From QHWK01 sp035259385 (GTDB lineage: Bacteria > Acidobacteriota > Vicinamibacteria > Vicinamibacterales > CAVVIG01), in NCBI GenBank assembly GCA_035259385.1, contig DATFWL010000353.1:1-51701 (forward strand): a DNA stretch of 51,701 nucleotides, in the 5' to 3' direction. Position numbers and translations under genes: made by a program. Each line of letters starts with the position of its first letter. Within the stretch, counting starts at the first letter, position 1. The notes under the pieces were generated by a model. It was given only the letters and a program-made list of their open reading frames with translations, was not told the DNA's origin and searched no databases. This document shows, in pieces, positions 34,359 to 43,000 of the stretch.

Positions 34359-36935
34359 TCAGCGCACTCCGATGCTGCGTTCCTGCCGCGGCGCCGATCG
34401 GCGGTCGATCCACACCGGCTGTTCGCGGCCGCCGACGACGAGCCGCGCGCCGCGAGTGGCGCCGGCAACGCGCGCATCGGCGGTGAAGTCGACGTGCAAC
34501 GCCGGCACCGCGCGCGGCAGCGCGAAATGAATGCCGCGTCGGCCGGGCGTCCGTACGAACGATCCGTCGACGAGGGCCACCCGGGCTACCGGCCGATCGC
34601 CAGTGACCCTGCAGAACAGCGCGCGCGCGTCGGTCTCGAATTCGCTGACGCGCCAGGTCGCGCCCCACGCCGCGAACGGCTCGACGAAAAGCGCGTAGTC
34701 CACCGACGCGGCACGCGTGACGCGGAGCCCGGTGGCGTGGACCGTCGTGCCGGCCTCGGCCCAGATCGGCAGACACTCGACGTCGGCAACCGGATTCTGC
34801 GGATTCAGGTCGAAGACGCTGATCATCCAGAACGGCGTCCCACCGCTGTGGCCGACGCGCACGGTCGTGGAGCGATCCACGCGGCCGTACGCCGGCGAGT
34901 ACCAGCCAAGGCCGCTCGCCTCGTCACCGACGAACATCTCGACCAGGCCGTGCGGCACGACCAGGCCGACCCGTTCGCCGTTGCGGGTGAACGTCACGCT
35001 GCGCCCGCGCGCGTCAACGGTCCATCGCGGATCGACGTGCCAGTGGACTGCGGCCGTGTGCGTCTCGGGATCCACTTCCCCGGCCGCTGCTGCCGAGGCG
35101 CCCTTTCCCGCCGGCGCGCGACTGACGAAGTCGGCGACGACGATGAGGTCGGCGTGCAGCGTCAGGACGCGTCGACGGTGCTCGAAGGGTGCGTATCCCG
35201 CGTGCGTACCGTCGAAGTAATCGAAGGCATCGTTCGTCCGCCACGCGAGCACCCGTGCGTCGGCGACGTGGGCCCAGTGAAATGGGCCGCGCGGCACCGA
35301 CTGCGAACGGTCGTCGAGCAGCAGCGTGTTGTGGAGCGCGGTGGACCGCATCCGGTCGCGCAACGCCGCATCGGACGTGTAGCACGCCGTCCCCGGATCG
35401 ATCAGGAGCCGCAGGCCGCGTACCGACAGCGCCACCGACAACGCATCCGCGTGGGCATGACCGCAGTTCCCGTACCCGTGCGGGCCGCCGTCGATGACGA
35501 GGTGGTCACCCGCGACCGAGCGCGACACGTAGTAGCCCGTCTCGACCAGGCCGGCGGACGGCAGCGGTGCGAACGCCGGCGCCAGCGGCTCGACCCCGAC
35601 TGCGGCCAGCATCCAGAGCGTCTCCTCCGGGGCCGGCCCGATCTGCCAGTCGGGACGCTGCACCAGCGCTGCCGCGCTCGACAGGCTGTCGCGCACGTCG
35701 TCGGGCGCGCGACCGGCAATCGGCAGCAGCATGCCGCCGTCGTCGTCCCCGAGGTGAGGCAGCAGGCCTCGATCGTCGGCGAGCAGCCGCGTCGAGAACG
35801 CGAGCCGGCCGACGACGGCCTCGAACGCGTCCGCTGCCGCGTCGCCGGTCAACCGCGCGACAATCGTCGCGAGCAGATAGAAGTCGAGCGTGTAGCGGTG
35901 GTAGTGCGTCGAGCGCTCGCAATGCCCGCCGTCGGCCGCGATCTGACGGCGTGCTTCGTCGAGCAGGATGTGCCGCCCGGTGTCCGCGCGCCGCTCGCTC
36001 GCCGCGAGCTCAGGGAGCGCGCGCCCGGCGACGTAAAGTCCGAGCGCCTCGCCGGTCAGATGCGTGTTCGGGCTGAAGTAGTACGAGAGGTTCTGTTCGA
36101 CGTGGGTGAGCTGCCGATCGAGCGCGATCAGCAGATCGACGAGCCAGGGGGTCTCGCTGCTCTCGCCCGCCTCGGCGAAGAAGCCGATCGCCCAGGTCCA
36201 GGAGATCGCTCGAAACGCGAGCTCGAGCATGCTCGCCCAGTTGATGCCGGTGAGCGGCGGATTCGCGTCGAGCCAGCTGCGCAGCTCGGCGACGAAGCGC
36301 TCGCAGTATTTCGTCTCGCCAGTCAGCCAGAACGCTCGGCCGAGCGTCAGCCAGTGCTGGTGTCGATTGAGCTCCCAGATCACCTTGTGATCGCCGCACG
36401 CGGGATCCAGATACGGGACGTTTTTCCAGAAGAGCGACGGCGCGCGGCGATTCGACACCGCGTCGAAGTGCCAGTCGATGCCGGCTCGCCCCGCGGTCGG
36501 CGGCGTGGAACGCTCTGCGGCGCCGGAGTCGAAGTGCAGGCCGTGGTAGCCGAGGAGATCGAACGTGCCGGCAAGAATCCGATCGGCCGATGCCGCCGCC
36601 TGCGCGGCCGCCTGCGGGAACTCGCAGCGAATGCGCTCGACGAGCGGCGGCCTGATCGAGGAGTGCACGACGAAGCGAGCGGGGGACGACCCGATGTGAC
36701 GCACCAGCCCGCGATGCGCGGCGAGCCAGTCGTTGCGGGACAGCGCGTCGCGGATCGCGCCGAGCCCGGCGATCCGGCTGAGCGCCGGCAGGAGATCCCG
36801 GCGATTCCAGCGCGGCTCGACGACGCGCGAGCGCAGGCGATCGCGCAGCGCGCGCACCGCGGCGGTAGCCCTCCAGGCAAACTCCGCCCGGTCCATGTAC
36901 ACGAGTCGCGAAATCAACTCCGCCCGATCGATCAT
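34359..36935 (-). CDS. Heparinase II/III-family polysaccharide lyase
   Basis: An 858-residue protein of the heparinase II/III superfamily. An N-terminal alpha/alpha-toroid (about 90-430) includes NLSYYFSPNTHLTGEALGLYVAG with the catalytic-site Asn/His region and HYHRYTLDFYLL. Around residue 490, GNCGHAHADALSVALSVRG with LLIDPGTACY is the hallmark of the beta-sandwich domain. These lyases cleave uronic-acid linkages by beta-elimination (heparin, alginate). No signal peptide is seen, unusual for a lyase that meets finished polymer, so it may act inside or leave by another route, or be a non-cleaving modifying enzyme. Start ATG 36935 lies just after the truncated GT4 stop. Lyase beside algD and amidotransferases suggests a uronate polymer. 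Confidence 0.87.
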   Translation of the reverse strand: MIDRAELISRLVYMDRAEFAWRATAAVRALRDRLRSRVVEPRWNRRDLLPALSRIAGLGAIRDALSRNDWLAAHRGLVRHIGSSPARFVVHSSIRPPLVERIRCEFPQAAAQAAASADRILAGTFDLLGYHGLHFDSGAAERSTPPTAGRAGIDWHFDAVSNRRAPSLFWKNVPYLDPACGDHKVIWELNRHQHWLTLGRAFWLTGETKYCERFVAELRSWLDANPPLTGINWASMLELAFRAISWTWAIGFFAEAGESSETPWLVDLLIALDRQLTHVEQNLSYYFSPNTHLTGEALGLYVAGRALPELAASERRADTGRHILLDEARRQIAADGGHCERSTHYHRYTLDFYLLATIVARLTGDAAADAFEAVVGRLAFSTRLLADDRGLLPHLGDDDGGMLLPIAGRAPDDVRDSLSSAAALVQRPDWQIGPAPEETLWMLAAVGVEPLAPAFAPLPSAGLVETGYYVSRSVAGDHLVIDGGPHGYGNCGHAHADALSVALSVRGLRLLIDPGTACYTSDAALRDRMRSTALHNTLLLDDRSQSVPRGPFHWAHVADARVLAWRTNDAFDYFDGTHAGYAPFEHRRRVLTLHADLIVVADFVSRAPAGKGASAAAAGEVDPETHTAAVHWHVDPRWTVDARGRSVTFTRNGERVGLVVPHGLVEMFVGDEASGLGWYSPAYGRVDRSTTVRVGHSGGTPFWMISVFDLNPQNPVADVECLPIWAEAGTTVHATGLRVTRAASVDYALFVEPFAAWGATWRVSEFETDARALFCRVTGDRPVARVALVDGSFVRTPGRRGIHFALPRAVPALHVDFTADARVAGATRGARLVVGGREQPVWIDRRSAPRQERSIGVR

Positions 36936-36939
36936 GCGC

Positions 36940-37407
36940 TCAGCTCTTGACCGCCGACGACGCCGGCGAGGCGGAGGCATAGTCGCGTTGTCCGGCAGGC
37001 ACGCGCGCCACACTTCGATACGTTTGCAGCCATTGCGCGCGGACCGCCGACCACGTGCACGCATGACAGGTCGCGTACGCCGCACGCGCCGTGTCGCGAG
37101 CGTGCTCCGGATCAGCGATGAGGCTCAGCACGTGGGCCGCGAGCATCTCGAAGTCGCCGAGCGGCGCCAGCAGCCCGTGACGTTCGTGCGCCAGGATCGC
37201 CGGTACGCCGCCCGCCTCGGTGGAGACCAAGTACTTCACGTCGGGCGCAAAGCGCAGCAGGGGCGGAAAGAGCGGGTTGACCGGCACCAGCCACGCATCG
37301 ACGTCCGGATCACCCCGCCACGCCCCGAGCAGGCGGTTGGCTTGAACGGCCTGGCCGCTGAGGATGCGCAGCGAGGGAGCAACGAACGCAACGCGAAGTT
37401 TTCTCAT
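36940..37407 (-). pseudogene. GT4-family glycosyltransferase with its centre deleted
   Basis: A 155-residue frame whose first 60 residues (MRKLRVAFVAPSLRILSGQA...) match the N-terminus of the GT4 at 13922 (IRVLLVAPSLQILGGQA) and whose remainder (STEAGGVPAILAHERHGLLAPLGDFEMLAAHV) matches that protein's donor-domain end (ATRAGGIPYIATDQETALLVPIGDHAAMAEAA). The roughly 220 residues in between, with the hinge and the donor glutamate motif, are missing, yet the frame is intact. So it is a GT4 with an in-frame internal deletion and should be inactive as a transferase. It could be a true deletion in this strain or an assembly collapse between related sequences. Spacing to neighbours (20 and 4 bases) is that of a working operon gene. 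Confidence 0.8.
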
Positions 37408-37427
37408 CAGGAAGCGGCTCAACGGTA

Positions 37428-38765
37428 TCAGTGTGGACGGCCGTGCTTGCCGCGATGCGCGGAACTGCAAGGCTCGCGCCGGAGCGGCTGCGATTCAGCG
37501 TCGAAGGCCAGATAGGGTCTGCCGCATTCGTCACGGCTGTTCGCCAGATAGGGAGGTGCGTACGCGTTCAGATACCGGGCGGGGTCGCCGGTTGCTCCGT
37601 CAGCGGCGGCGCGGGCGAGGTTGTAGGCTTCGCGCGCGGTGATGTAGTGGAGCACGTACTTCGTGCCGTCGTTGTACTCGCGTTCGAGATAGCTCAGCAT
37701 GTTGCTGTAGTCCTGACCGGTGACCGCCTCGACGTCGCCGGGTGTGCTGGCGCCGTGCGAGAACAGCTTCACGAAGATCCAGTCGGGACGTTCGGCCACG
37801 TGGACGTTGGCGCGAATCCATCTGTCTGCGCGGGCGGGTGATGCATGCTCCGCCGCGTGGATGTCGCCGTCGTCCAGATCGAGGAAGAGATGGCGCGGGT
37901 TGAGCGACGGCGAAAAGATCAGCGGCCCCTCGAACATCATGAGGTCGGCCTCACCGGTGCGCAGCGTCGAGAGCGGCAGTCGGCGATCGTAGGATTTCGG
38001 GCCGTCGTCGTCGCGAGTCGCGTAAATCGAATTCACGCGTTTCGGCTGCGACGCCTGGTAGAGGCTCGGAAACGTGAAGTCGGCGAACCCGCCGAGGTCG
38101 CGCAGGAGGCGGATTTCCGTGCTCACGCCGCAGAACTGGTCGCCGTTGCTGTTGTCCAGACCGGAATTCCCGTGCACGAAGGCGAACTGGGTCCGCCCGT
38201 CCACGGTTCGCAGGAATCCGTACTCCTGGAACCTGCGGATCGCGATCGACATCGACGCACGCAGCTGCTCTTCCGTGTGGAAGGCGTGATGGTGGTGCAG
38301 TTCGACTTCGCCGAGGCCCGCCGCCGTCGCCGTTGCGAGCGTCTGCAGCACGCGATTCGAGATCTGTTCACCCGGATAGGCCCACGTATGCTGTGGCGGC
38401 CGCCCGGCGCTGTCGCGATGACGCGCTGCCAGCGCCGCGTAGCGCTGCACCCACTCGCGCGCCTCGTTTCGGGTGGGCTCGAAGTGATCGACCATCAGCA
38501 GAAAGATGTGCGTCGGACGAGGGGTGAAGAGCGGGCCGGTCCCGAACGTCGCCCAGCGCAGCAGGTAGTCGGGCAGGAACACCTGATAGTCTCGCGCGTA
38601 CGCCCGCACCGAGAAGGCGGCGGCGTACAGCGCGATGCCCGCATACAGCAACGTCCGGAACGGCTTCGCCCATCGCGACAGCGTCAGCGACGGTAGTGAC
38701 ATCGACCGGCGGGGGAGCGCAGCTTCAAACGGCAACGACGTTCCGAGATTTACCTCTTCAGCCAC
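37428..38765 (-). CDS. Membrane-anchored protein of unknown function, deacetylase-like features
   Basis: A 445-residue protein with one N-terminal membrane helix (TLLYAGIALYAAAFSVRAYA) and the rest probably outside. FLLMVDHFEPTRNEA, VELHHHHAFHTEEQL, AFVHGNSGLDNSNGDQFCG and WIFVKLFSHGAS place Asp and His residues in the order expected of a distorted TIM-barrel carbohydrate esterase or glycosidase, but I do not recognise the family with certainty. It follows the operon's first GT2 gene. A role in deacetylating or otherwise trimming the exported polymer is a guess. GTG 38765 is the chosen start; the ATG giving MSLPSLTLSRW would also keep the helix. Confidence 0.65.
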   Translation of the reverse strand: MAEEVNLGTSLPFEAALPRRSMSLPSLTLSRWAKPFRTLLYAGIALYAAAFSVRAYARDYQVFLPDYLLRWATFGTGPLFTPRPTHIFLLMVDHFEPTRNEAREWVQRYAALAARHRDSAGRPPQHTWAYPGEQISNRVLQTLATATAAGLGEVELHHHHAFHTEEQLRASMSIAIRRFQEYGFLRTVDGRTQFAFVHGNSGLDNSNGDQFCGVSTEIRLLRDLGGFADFTFPSLYQASQPKRVNSIYATRDDDGPKSYDRRLPLSTLRTGEADLMMFEGPLIFSPSLNPRHLFLDLDDGDIHAAEHASPARADRWIRANVHVAERPDWIFVKLFSHGASTPGDVEAVTGQDYSNMLSYLEREYNDGTKYVLHYITAREAYNLARAAADGATGDPARYLNAYAPPYLANSRDECGRPYLAFDAESQPLRREPCSSAHRGKHGRPH

Positions 38766-38859
38766 TGCTCCTCCACTGCCTGCCTCCGAACTGACGCGGC
38801 TCCGATCGACGACGAGTCAGCCGCGCCGACCTCGACGGCGGCCGCACCGATTTCCCTCG

Positions 38860-39816
38860 TCACGCCGCGCGCAGACCGCGGCGAAGCCGATACGCCCATA
38901 GCAGTGGCCGCGGCCAGTACGACGCGAGACGCGCACACGCGGCGAGCGTCCAGCTGCGACGATCGGCAGCGAGCCTCGAGAGCGCGCCCGCGGCCCCGAC
39001 GGCATCGCTGCGCTGCAGCGAGGCGCGCAGCTCCGCGCGCTGGAGCTCGCCGGTGAATCGCGTCACCTGCCGCCGCAGCGCCGCGCGTTCCTGCGGCCGA
39101 TCGCCCAGCAGCGTGTCCAGGTGCTCCAGCACTCTCACGATCCCGCGAATCATCCGCGGTTCGTCACTCGACACGCTGTGGTCGCGGCGACGGTAGTACG
39201 CGAGCGGCTCGAAGTTGCGAATGATCGCAAATCCGGCGAGTGCTGCGCGCAACCAGAACTGATAGTCTTCGTTGCTGATCAACGCAGGATCGAAGCCGCC
39301 GATTTGTTCGTACACCTGCCGTCGGAACATCGCCAGGACGCAGACTGCGGCTTCGTGGTCGATGAGGTAGCAGAGCGAGATCGTGTCCAGCCCCGTTGTC
39401 TGCGGCCAGAACGGTTTGCCGTCGAACGTCCGCCCCCCGCCCTTGTTGAAGGCGTTCGAGGTCACGATCGACACGTCCGGGTTCGCCTCGAAGACAGCCA
39501 GCTGACGTTCGAGGAACGTCGGGGAAAAAAGATCGTCGCTGTCGAGCAGCGCGATGAACGCACCGCCGGCAGCACCGAGCGCCGCGTTCCGCGCCGCGGC
39601 GGTCCCGGCATTCGGCGTCGAGATCACGCGGATGCGCGCATCGCCAGCTGCGAATCGCCGCGCCACCTCGAGCGTATCGTCCGTCGATCCATCGTCGACG
39701 ATCAGCAGCTCGAAATCACGGCACGTCTGTCCGAGAACTGACGCAATCGCCTCCGAGAGATAGGATCCGGCGTTGTACGCGGGCGTGATGACGCTGATGC
39801 GCGGCGCCGTCGTCAT
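38860..39816 (-). CDS. GT2-family glycosyltransferase
   Basis: A 318-residue GT-A glycosyltransferase, first gene of the ten-gene minus operon. ISVITPAYNAGSYLSEAIASVL, FELLIVDDGSTDDTLEVA and FIALLDSDDLF (the DxD metal/donor motif) are standard for GT2; QIGGFDPALISNEDYQFWLRAALAG is the acceptor-side ED motif. The C-terminal 80 residues are helical and not part of the core. It is soluble apart from a possible amphipathic end. It would add one sugar of the repeat unit from a nucleotide donor. Confidence 0.88.
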   Translation of the reverse strand: MTTAPRISVITPAYNAGSYLSEAIASVLGQTCRDFELLIVDDGSTDDTLEVARRFAAGDARIRVISTPNAGTAAARNAALGAAGGAFIALLDSDDLFSPTFLERQLAVFEANPDVSIVTSNAFNKGGGRTFDGKPFWPQTTGLDTISLCYLIDHEAAVCVLAMFRRQVYEQIGGFDPALISNEDYQFWLRAALAGFAIIRNFEPLAYYRRRDHSVSSDEPRMIRGIVRVLEHLDTLLGDRPQERAALRRQVTRFTGELQRAELRASLQRSDAVGAAGALSRLAADRRSWTLAACARLASYWPRPLLWAYRLRRGLRAA

Positions 39817-39900
39817 GGCTTCCGCGAAAACGGAAAAGGACTGTCAGCGGGCGGAAAGGATCTTCGCAACAACGGCAACTTCCGACCGAGGTTCGAAGGT

Positions 39901-39935
39901 CTGTCTGTCACTGTCGCGCTCCGGGCGACAGACAG
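39901..39935 (-). promoter_or_regulatory. Two mutually exclusive hairpins ahead of the ten-gene operon
   Basis: CTGTCTGTC (39901-39909) pairs with GACAGACAG (39927-39935); CTGTCGC (39911-39917) pairs with GCGACAG (39925-39931), loop GCTCCGG. The right arms overlap so both cannot form at once. In the minus-strand transcript this lies about 85 bases before the GT2 start and may be an attenuation or RNA-switch leader. Confidence 0.4.
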
Positions 39936-40032
39936 CAAGCGAAGTACCACAAATTGGTGACAACGGCATGGCCGGGATAGCTCGCGATGCTGGCGGGCTG
40001 CGCGAATGCAAGAGCTGGCGAGTGACGTCGAA

Positions 40033-40064
40033 ACGTGAGCCAGGTCGATTGACCTGGCTCACGT
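40033..40064 (-). terminator. Strong 14-bp hairpin after the giant CBM6 gene
   Basis: ACGTGAGCCAGGTC (40033-40046), loop GATT, GACCTGGCTCACGT (40051-40064): a perfect 14-bp stem starting 10 bases after the stop on the minus strand, followed there by TTT. It should end the transcript of the modular gene before the ten-gene operon begins. Confidence 0.75.
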
Positions 40065-40074
40065 GAGGAGTGCC

Positions 40075-43000
40075 TTACTGTGGGGTCAAGCCCACCATGA
40101 ACACATCCTGGCGGAACGTGCCCTCTTGGGAGTCTGATCCCAGCGTCTTTTCCCAGTTAGTCGTAAAGATTACCCAGCGGCCGTCTGGAGAGACGTTGGC
40201 GATCGGCTCGTACCAGAAGTACAGCGACGCCGGATCGGTGTCGCTCCGCGCATCCGAACGGTGATGGGCAAAGCGGTAGACCGGACCGCCGCCAACCCCG
40301 CCGTTCAGGTCCACGCCGATGATCTCCTCATCCCAGGGGCGCAGCGGGGCGGTGAGAGCGGCGCCGTAGCGGTAGGTGGAGGAAATCAGCGGCACGAGCG
40401 CGTCGGGGCGGACGTTGCTCCACGAGCTGTGGTCGGCCGCGTAGATCTCCTGCGGCGTGAGCACCTGTGGAATCAGGTCGGCCGTCCGCATCGGCGAATC
40501 CAGATAGCGGAACTGCCACTGCATCGCGTCCCACGACGAGGCTGTGCAGCAATCCTGGTTGACCGAGTAGCCGAAGCCGGCGGCGTCGTGCCCGCCGCTG
40601 AGCGCGGTCCACGGAAGCGGCGTAAACAAGTCGGTCGCCGTATCCCACAAGAACACCTGCGCCGCATTGCGGGGGGCCGCCAGGTCAACCGACGTCGGAT
40701 AAATGAAAACGTAGCGGCCGGAGCGGTCAATGCTCGCGGCGTGAATGTGGAAGTTCAGCGGGACATTGGTGGCGACGCCGTTGATCGTCGAGGCGACCGT
40801 GTTGATAATCTTCCGGGCCCCAAGGTTGTTGAGCGGCGCATACAGCAAGTAGAAATGCGAGTCCTGCCCAGGACCGCCAAAGAACGTTAGCAGGTTCTCG
40901 CTCGTCGCTCCCCCGGTCATTGCCAGCCCGACATAGGTATCGGTGAGCCCGCCGACAACCGTGTCGAGATCCAGCAGCGACGTATAAGTGTCGGTGCTGA
41001 AGTCGTACTGCATGATCGTGCGGGCGTTGGCGCCACCGGCCCCGTAAATCAGATTCGGATTGAGCAGACTGAAATGCGGTTCCATGTTGAACCGGAGTGT
41101 GAGCCCGCCATCATCGATGCCGCTCGGCTGGAAGCGCGTCGCCGCCATCGTCGCCGGATTGAACCGATATGGCATGACCGTCCCGTCATTGCTGACAATG
41201 TAGAACGCCGTCGAATTGGCATTCCAGACCGCAAGGTGCGTGTTCGAAGCGACGCGATAGGAGCGATTGAGTGCGCCGGGGCGAGTGGCGCCGTCAGTGA
41301 CGCGCATCATCTTCGAGCCGAACGTCGGGTCGGCGAACTGCGACCCTGCGGCGCCGACGGGCGGCAGCGCCGGTTTTGGACGCGGCGTGCGATCGGTGAC
41401 TGCGTTGTACGCCAGCGGTGAAGTCCCTGGCGTCGGTGTCGGCGTCGGTGGTGGTGGCGGCGGTGGCGGCGGCGGCGGCGGCGGCGGAGGTGGCGCCGGC
41501 ACGCTGATTCCGACGTTGTCGAAGGTCGCCGTATTGAGGACCGTCGCGTCGTGGCTGTTCACGATCAAACCCGCCAGCGGCCACGCGGCAGAAGCGGTCG
41601 TCGTGCCGACCGTCGTCCACGTGACGCCGTCGGTCGACAGCTGGCCGGTGACGCTCGTACCGCTTCGCGTCAACCGCAGGTAGACGGGCGCTGCAATCGG
41701 GGTATTGCTCTGCTTCGTGGTCAGCCCGCCCGCTGTCGTGCGCGTCATGAATTCGACGCCGCCTCCGGCTGGCTTCACGTCGAGAATCACGTTGGCCGCG
41801 TCAGGGGCGTCCGATTCGCGCAGCATCACTCCCGCCTTGGCCTTCGGATGGGTGTTCGACAGGCTCAGCACGCGCGCGACGATGTCGATGTCGCCACTGA
41901 CGGTCTGCGAGACGAACTGGAAGGCGTCGGCGGCGCCCCAGATGTCCGCGCCCGCGCCGGCGATCGTGAACACGCCGGCGGCGTAGCTGGCGCTGCCGGC
42001 GAGGCCGACCGCGCCGATGTCGCGGCTCGTCCACGGCGACGGCACGCCTGCGGTCGTGAACGACCACACCGGCCCGGTGGTGACGCCACCGGCGTTACGC
42101 GCGGCGATCTGCCAGTAGTAAGTCGTGGCCGCTGCCAACCCTGCAGGCGTGTAGCTGGCCGTGGTCAGTGATGTGGCGGCGGTTGGCGGGTTGCTCGTCG
42201 TTCCGAACTTGATGTCGTAGGTCGTCGCGCCGCCGGCGCTCCATGCGAGCGAGGCATTCGTCGCGACGCCGTTGGCCTTGTCGGACGGTGCGACAACGGT
42301 CGGCGTGCCAGGCGCGGCAACGACCGTGGTGAAGGACCAAACGGGCCCTGTCGTCGACCCTCCGGCATTCTTCGCGACGACCTGCCAGTAGTAGGTCGTA
42401 CCGTTCGCCAGCGCCGCGGGCGTATAGCTCGCCGCAGTCAGTCCCGTTGCGGCGGCTGGCGGCGGGTTTGTCGGGCCGAACCTGACGTCGTAGGCGGTCG
42501 CGCCGCTCGCGTTCCATGCAAGCGAGGTATTGAGGGCGATGCCGCTGGACGCATTGGCGGGCGTCACGATCGTCGGGATGGCGGGCGGCGCCACCGCGGT
42601 CGTGAACGACCACACGCTGCCGGTTGTCGTTCCGTTCGAGTTTCGAGCGACGACCTGCCAGAAGTACGTCGTGCCGTTGGCCAGCGAGCCCGGCGTGTAC
42701 GTCGCAGTCGTCAGCCCGGTTGCCGCGACGGGCGGCGGGTTCGACGGTCCCAACTTGACGTCGTAGCTGGTGGCGCCGCTTGCGTTCCATGACAGCGCGG
42801 CGCCCAGCGCGACGCTCGTCGCGCCATCCGAAGGCGCGGCGACGACGGGCGCGCTCGGCGGCGGACCGGGCGGCGCCGTCACTGTCACGTTGTCAAAGAC
42901 GCTCGTGTTCAGTTTCGTCGAGTGGCTGTTCACGGCCATGCCGACCAGGCCGAGCACGGCCGAGGGGTTCGCGCTCGCGACCGCTCGCCACACACTGCCG

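Noticed and set aside
34494..36950. 818-codon plus-strand frame over the heparinase gene
   Set aside because: Antisense shadow caused by high GC; no motifs.
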